Made by a program: the position numbers and the translations under genes. A DNA stretch of 64,000 nucleotides from Cryobacterium zongtaii. GTDB lineage: Bacteria; Actinomycetota; Actinomycetes; Actinomycetales; Microbacteriaceae. The stretch lies in contig NZ_PPXD01000026.1 of the NCBI RefSeq assembly GCF_002909375.1, positions 496,001 to 560,000 of the forward strand. The letters are read 5' to 3'. Positions 60,172-64,000 of the stretch are shown here, piece after piece; the stretch's first letter is position 1, and every line of letters starts with the position of its first letter. The notes under the pieces were generated by a model that worked only from the letters and a program-made list of their open reading frames with translations, was not told where the DNA came from and searched no databases.

Positions 60172-61774
60172 GCAGCCGCGCACGTTCCCTCCCCGCATCA
60201 CCGATCCTCGAAGTGTTGAAGTTGTCCAGTTGACTGCCGTGCCCCCCTCCTCTCCCCCCACGAACACCAAACCGGTGCCCGTCGCCGCGACGACCGCACC
60301 CATCCCCAAGCAGCCCTACCGGGCGCCGCACCCCACCACCCCCCGCCCGGTCACCACCAGCATCCCGATCCTGCGCGCCGATGCCACGGGCATCGCCGCC
60401 GTGCGCGCCTACGAGGATGCGCCGAGCACCTCCACCGTCGCGGTCCCGGTCATCGACATCGCCGCGTACACTCGGTCGGTGCTCGACCTCACCATGCGGC
60501 TGGCCGAGGTGATCTTCGCCTCCGGCGCCGGAGCGGAAGACGCCACGGCGGCCATGCTCGCGCTGACTCGCGCGTACGGGCTGCGCGGCACCGAGGCGAA
60601 CATCACCCACACGATCATCACGCTCACCCACGAAGACCAGTCCACCCACGAATCCATCTCCCGCAGCCGTGACGTCAAGTACCGCACCCTCAACTACGCC
60701 AAGCTCACCGCCACGTCGGAGCTCATCGCCGACCTGATCGAAGAGCCCACGGATGTGCCGGAGGCCCGCAAACGCCTGGCCACGATCGTCTCGTCGAAGC
60801 CGCAGGTGACGCTGCTGTACCGTCGGATCGGCTGGAGCCTCGTCGGCGCCGGCGCCGCCGCGCTCTTCGGTGGCAGCCCGGTCGTGATCATTGCCGCGTT
60901 CGTCGCCGGATTCGTGATCGACTTCCTCACCACCGCGCTCGACAAACGGCGGGTGCCGTTGTTCTACCAAACCGTCGTCGGCGGGGCCATCGGTCCGATC
61001 TTCGCCGCAATCGTGCCCCTGATCGATCCCGGCGCCAGTCCGTCCCTCGTCGTGGTCGCCACCATCATCATGCTCCTGGCCGGGGTGACCACCTTCGGCG
61101 CGGTGCACGACACCCTGTCGGGGTTCTACCTCACCGGCACGGCGCGGCTCATCGAGGCCCTCCTCATCACCGGTGGTCTGGTCGCCGGTGTGGCCGGCTC
61201 CTCGCTGGTCCTGGCCCGGTTCGGGCTCGACCTGGGGATCAGCGCGGATGTGCCCGCCTCCCTGGGTGTCGTGGCAATCCAGTTGGTCGCCGCGGTGGTC
61301 ATCGTGGCGGGCTTCGCCCTGGGTACGCAGGTGCCGTGGCGGGCGTTCTGGGTCGTCTGCCTGCTCGGCGCCGTGGCCGAGGCGGTTTACCTGGCCGCCA
61401 GCAATGCCGGGTTCGGCCTGGTCTGGTCCTCCGGCGCGGCGGCGATGGGTGCCGGGCTCCTGGCGGCCGTCGGCGCACGCCTCGTGCGCACCCCTCCCCT
61501 GGTGATCGTCGTCTGCGCCCTGGTTCCCCTAGTGCCGGGCCTGGCGTTGTTCCGCGGGCTGCTGCAGATGGCCGACGGCGATATCAACGGGCTGCTCAAC
61601 CTGCTCACCGCCGGTGCGATCGCGGTCGCCCTGGCGGCCAGCGCCATCCTGGCTCAGCTGATCGTGCAGTACGTGTGGGGCCCCGGCCGCAGCCTGCAAC
61701 GTCGTTTCGTGGGTCCGCTGATGGCACTGCCCGTGCGGCTGAGCCGCAGCTCCAAGCCGGGCGCCCGCATCTAG
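60164..61774 (+). CDS. ThrE-family threonine/serine exporter
   Basis: 536 aa. A Pro/Thr-rich disordered N-terminus (to about 75) precedes the soluble ThrE part (FASGAGAEDATAAMLALTRAYGLRG) and about ten membrane helices in two halves. The fused ThrE form exports L-threonine and L-serine with the proton gradient. ATG 60164 overlaps the previous stop by 8 bases. A hairpin 5 bp after the stop ends the unit. Confidence 0.9.
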   Translation: MTEQPRTFPPRITDPRSVEVVQLTAVPPSSPPTNTKPVPVAATTAPIPKQPYRAPHPTTPRPVTTSIPILRADATGIAAVRAYEDAPSTSTVAVPVIDIAAYTRSVLDLTMRLAEVIFASGAGAEDATAAMLALTRAYGLRGTEANITHTIITLTHEDQSTHESISRSRDVKYRTLNYAKLTATSELIADLIEEPTDVPEARKRLATIVSSKPQVTLLYRRIGWSLVGAGAAALFGGSPVVIIAAFVAGFVIDFLTTALDKRRVPLFYQTVVGGAIGPIFAAIVPLIDPGASPSLVVVATIIMLLAGVTTFGAVHDTLSGFYLTGTARLIEALLITGGLVAGVAGSSLVLARFGLDLGISADVPASLGVVAIQLVAAVVIVAGFALGTQVPWRAFWVVCLLGAVAEAVYLAASNAGFGLVWSSGAAAMGAGLLAAVGARLVRTPPLVIVVCALVPLVPGLALFRGLLQMADGDINGLLNLLTAGAIAVALAASAILAQLIVQYVWGPGRSLQRRFVGPLMALPVRLSRSSKPGARI

Positions 61775-61778
61775 CCCG

Positions 61779-61819
61779 GCACACCGGCGGCAGTGCTTCC
61801 CGCGCTGCCCCCGGTGTGC
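61779..61819. terminator. Hairpin between convergent genes
   Basis: Stem GCACACCGG-GGCAG / CTGCC-CCGGTGTGC with one unpaired base on one side and a short loop; no U-tract. It sits between ThrE and the 81-aa gene. Confidence 0.65.
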
Positions 61820-61831
61820 AGGTCCGACCGG

Positions 61832-62077
61832 CTAGTTGGGCACATCCCCCACCGCGGTCTCATCAGACACGTCTTCGTCGACGAATCGGTACGGGATGGG
61901 TTCCTCGGTCTCCCGGCCCTTGCGGTAGGTGCGGGTGATCGTCTGGCCGTTTTCGACGGCTTCGAGCACCACCACGTCCTGGTATCCCCCGTTGGCAAAA
62001 TGCAGTTCAATCTCGGTGCCGGACCCGATCACGTTCGGACCGAATAGCACTGCTTTGTACGTTTCCTGTGCGCTCAT
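61832..62077 (-). CDS. Small conserved acidic protein, function unknown
   Basis: 81 aa. A compact beta-rich start (YKAVLFGPNVIGSGTEIELHF, first 20 residues or so) is followed by VVVLEAVENGQTITRTYRKG and an acidic tail DEDVSDETAVGDVPN. No signal or membrane helix. I do not recognise a named domain. GGGAGA precedes ATG 62077. Confidence 0.65.
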   Translation of the reverse strand: MSAQETYKAVLFGPNVIGSGTEIELHFANGGYQDVVVLEAVENGQTITRTYRKGRETEEPIPYRFVDEDVSDETAVGDVPN

Positions 62078-62300
62078 GATCTCCCGGCTCTCCGTACGAC
62101 TTCTCGTCCCAGCGACGAGGAGCCTCATCGCAGACAGCCTACGTCGACACCCTCCAAAGGCACAGGCCCCGCAGAGGCCCCCAATCGGGCCGTGTCGGGG
62201 GCGGCGTTCAGGCACGCCCTCGTCTCAAGATGCCCTTTGTGCCGAACCCGCGTAGGGTCAGATCATCCGTGCCGCCCAGGTTCAGGTCGAAGGAGTACAC

Positions 62301-62420
62301 ATGGCTGACAAATCACCCAAGAAGGATGCGACCAAGAAGGTCGCCGGCAAGTCCCTGAAGGAAAAGCGCGCCGACAAGCAGCTCAAGTCCGCTGAGACCG
62401 AAAAAGCCCGCAAGCGCTAA
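62301..62420 (+). CDS. 39-aa Lys-rich basic protein
   Basis: MADKSPKKDATKKVAGKSLK begins this 39-residue protein, which has about 13 lysines and ends KARKR. No fixed fold is expected; nucleic-acid binding is possible. It is supported by an excellent GAAGGAG site 7 bases before ATG 62301 and by two hairpins right after its stop. Similar small proteins occur in Microbacteriaceae as hypotheticals. Confidence 0.7.
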   Translation: MADKSPKKDATKKVAGKSLKEKRADKQLKSAETEKARKR

Positions 62421-62430
62421 CTCGTCTCCG

Positions 62431-62451
62431 GCCGGGCGCAACGCGCCCGGC
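62431..62451 (+). terminator. Hairpin after the 39-aa gene
   Basis: GCCGGGCGC AAC GCGCCCGGC, a perfect 9 bp stem, 10 bp past the stop. Confidence 0.7.
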
Positions 62452-62462
62452 GCACGAACCTC

Positions 62463-62494
62463 ACCGGTGTCGCCTGCCTGCAGGCGGCACCGGT
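62463..62494 (-). terminator. Hairpin after the baeRF-type gene
   Basis: ACCGGTG-CGCCTGC / GCAGGCG-CACCGGT with one internal mismatch, 10 bp past the stop on the minus strand. Confidence 0.65.
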
Positions 62495-62504
62495 TTCGTG
62501 TGCG

Positions 62505-63641
62505 TCAGACCATGAAACGCACCCCCGCGGCGACAGCACCGCCGCCGGGCATGTCATCGGCCCGCACCGCGAAGATCTCCGCCCCCGACAGCAGCGCCCG
62601 CCGCAGGATCTCGTCGACGACACCGTAGGTGATGGCGTCGTCCTCCGCGCTCAGGGTGACCGCCCCGGTTTCCTCGTCGACCAGCCCCGGCACGCTCTGG
62701 TCGATGTCCACGAACAGGGTGTCGACCGCGCCGTAGGTGGCGGCTCGCGCCACGTCGCTGAGGTCGGTGACGGCCCGGCCGTGCGCGGCCCGGCGGGCCA
62801 TGCGGTCCTTGAGTCCGTCCAGCTCCGCCGCGTAGAGCTCGTCCAGGATGCCGCGCGCCGCCCGCCCCAGCTCCTCGTCCGGGGTCTCTTCGGGGTTGCC
62901 GGGGATGATCGCCTCGGTGAGGTTGGGGTAGCTGTTCACCGAGCGGTAGATGCCGGCCAGGGGTTCGGCGGCGGCGAGGATCAATGGCAGGTCCACGCCG
63001 CTGAGCACCGGCCGCAGAGCCCGGTCGATCGCCCGCGCGTATTGGCGCATCCGCACCTTCTGCCCTTCGGCGCCCTGGATGCGTCCGCCCATGATGTGGC
63101 TGTCCTGGGTGCGGCCGTTGATCGAGGGCAAGCCGACCGCGTCGGCGACGTCGCTGGGCAGCCCGGGCACCGAAACCGCGTAGACCGGGCTTTCCGCGCT
63201 GATCTCCAGCAACCGTACGGAGTTCTGCGCGAGGGCGAGCACAAAAGCGGCCTGGGGGAACGTGACCGCGCGCAGCAGCGGCTTGAGGTAGAACCGGTCC
63301 GAGACCTCCAGCGCCCCGCCGAGCCGGTTTGGCAGCCGGAAGGTCCGCACGCTGTCCGGTGTGGCGAAGATCGCCAGGCTGTACGACAGTGACCGCCAGA
63401 AATCCGAGTCCTGGATGAGGTCGTCGAGGGTTTCCTGCAGTTCCTCGATGGGTCCCTTGTCGGTGCCGGCATCGCGCAGCTGTTGCACGGCCTCCGTCAG
63501 CCGGTTTTTCAGCTCCATCCTGGCCTTTTCGGACTCCTGGGGCAGCGGGCTGGTGCTGAGGTAGATCGAGACGCACGGATGTTTGCGCACCGTTGCGAGG
63601 GTGTCGACGTCGTCTCGGGTGGGTATGTCGGTGTGCAGCAC
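62505..63641 (-). CDS. Archaeo-eukaryotic release-factor-like protein (baeRF family 3 type)
   Basis: 378 aa. It starts LHTDIPTRDDVDTLATVRKHPCVSIYLSTSPL-like (only the opening is quoted), then a helix, a beta-rich middle with FATPDSVRTFRLPN, the LILAAAEPLAGIYRSVN segment, and a C-terminal L7Ae-like half (YGAVDTLFVDI, AEIFAVRADDMPGGGAVAAG). This domain order matches bacterial eRF1-like baeRF proteins, proposed to act on ribosomes during stress; the reaction is not known. GTG 63641 with AAAGGAG upstream. Confidence 0.8.
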   Translation of the reverse strand: MLHTDIPTRDDVDTLATVRKHPCVSIYLSTSPLPQESEKARMELKNRLTEAVQQLRDAGTDKGPIEELQETLDDLIQDSDFWRSLSYSLAIFATPDSVRTFRLPNRLGGALEVSDRFYLKPLLRAVTFPQAAFVLALAQNSVRLLEISAESPVYAVSVPGLPSDVADAVGLPSINGRTQDSHIMGGRIQGAEGQKVRMRQYARAIDRALRPVLSGVDLPLILAAAEPLAGIYRSVNSYPNLTEAIIPGNPEETPDEELGRAARGILDELYAAELDGLKDRMARRAAHGRAVTDLSDVARAATYGAVDTLFVDIDQSVPGLVDEETGAVTLSAEDDAITYGVVDEILRRALLSGAEIFAVRADDMPGGGAVAAGVRFMV

Positions 63642-63784
63642 GAATGGGCTCCTTTGATCCGGGTGCCCACGTGCCGCCCCCGCTCGACCGTGAGCCTCTT
63701 CTCCGGCCACTCTAACCACTCGGTTGACTTCCCATAAGGGTGTCAGCGGACTGCGCTCGCTGGCGATACCGTTGACTCGCGCGC

Positions 63785-64000
63785 ATGAACAAGGGGGCTC
63801 CATCCGCACTCGAAATCGCACCACACTCACAACCACGGTCGCTCTGGTGGCGCTCACCGCCGCCGGCCTCACCGGATGCTCCTCGCAGGGCATCGCGGCC
63901 GAGGGTTGGCTCGGCAGGAGCCAGATCGTCGACAGCACGGAGATGGCCCTGACCGGGTGCTCCCTGATGTGTGATCCGGAGGTTGCGGGCACCATCCGTG
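63785..64000 (+). CDS. Lipoprotein, N-terminal part; possible frameshift in a G tract
   Basis: The frame with protein-like composition encodes RTRNRTTLTTTVALVALTAA followed by GLTGC with lipobox Cys at 63877-63879, then a mature start with GWLGRSQIVDSTEMALTG; the gene runs off the window. ATG 63785 is out of that frame by one base. A run of five G at 63793-63797 would restore it if six were present. Otherwise TTG 63772 could start the frame. This may be a sequence error, a phase-variable tract or a non-ATG start. Function cannot be told from 40 residues. Confidence 0.45.

Noticed and set aside
62431..62494. Two hairpins considered as a riboswitch or tRNA-like structure.
   Set aside because: They lie just after two convergent stop codons and are simple stems, so terminators explain them.

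Overview
The window is a GC-rich (roughly 70%) chromosomal segment of an actinobacterium. Several traits point to the family Microbacteriaceae, Cryobacterium being my best guess: the codon bias, the very frequent words GCATCC and GGATGC, many 4-base start/stop overlaps, TANNNT -10 boxes sitting 6-7 bases before start codons, and a TCGAGCTTGTCGAGA repeat. I see no rRNA, tRNA, CRISPR array, prophage or transposase. The genus is inference only.

Layout. 0-2.3 kb: tail of a sensor kinase, a two-domain PepSY protein and an NAD(P)-binding oxidoreductase. 2.3-11.1 kb: a galactoside utilisation operon (GH42 beta-galactosidase, two permeases, binding lipoprotein, GH36 alpha-galactosidase) divergent from a LacI-type regulator, with two matching operators between them. 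11.2-16.3 kb: acylphosphatase, Pr6Pr membrane protein, a small Cys-rich protein, an exported flavin amine oxidase whose domain order is circularly permuted, and a methyltransferase. 16.4-20.5 kb: a type III polyketide synthase, methyltransferase and flavin monooxygenase operon (alkylresorcinol-like) and a PAP2 phosphatase. 20.6-26.1 kb: a small leaderless gene, a CpdA-like phosphodiesterase overlapping tail-to-tail with a Stealth phosphotransferase, and a thioredoxin-domain protein. 26.1-31.7 kb: a signalling operon (leader peptide, triple-PAS kinase, Rcp1-like receiver, receiver-GGDEF-EAL protein) and a J-domain membrane protein. 31.8-37.1 kb: PnuC, FMN reductase, an aldo/keto reductase, and a self-regulated ABC-2 exporter operon. 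37.1-42.2 kb: HrpA helicase and a MarR/DoxX pair. 42.3-50.5 kb: a polar amino-acid ABC system with duplicated binding proteins, then an iron-siderophore ABC system with two DtxR/IdeR boxes. 50.5-64 kb: PhzF, sulfurtransferase, MFS, SDR, two aldo/keto reductases, hydrolase, DUF4349 lipoprotein, acyl-CoA dehydrogenase-like protein, ThrE exporter, small proteins, a baeRF-type protein and the start of a lipoprotein.

Two themes run through the window. First, many gene ends carry 53-75 bp imperfect palindromes that fall into at least five families; each family has constant outer arms and a variable inner stem. Second, at least fourteen genes have a -10 hexamer placed so that transcription should begin at the start codon (leaderless mRNA). 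In two cases the leaderless reading frame is a tiny upstream ORF whose stop overlaps the start of the main gene.
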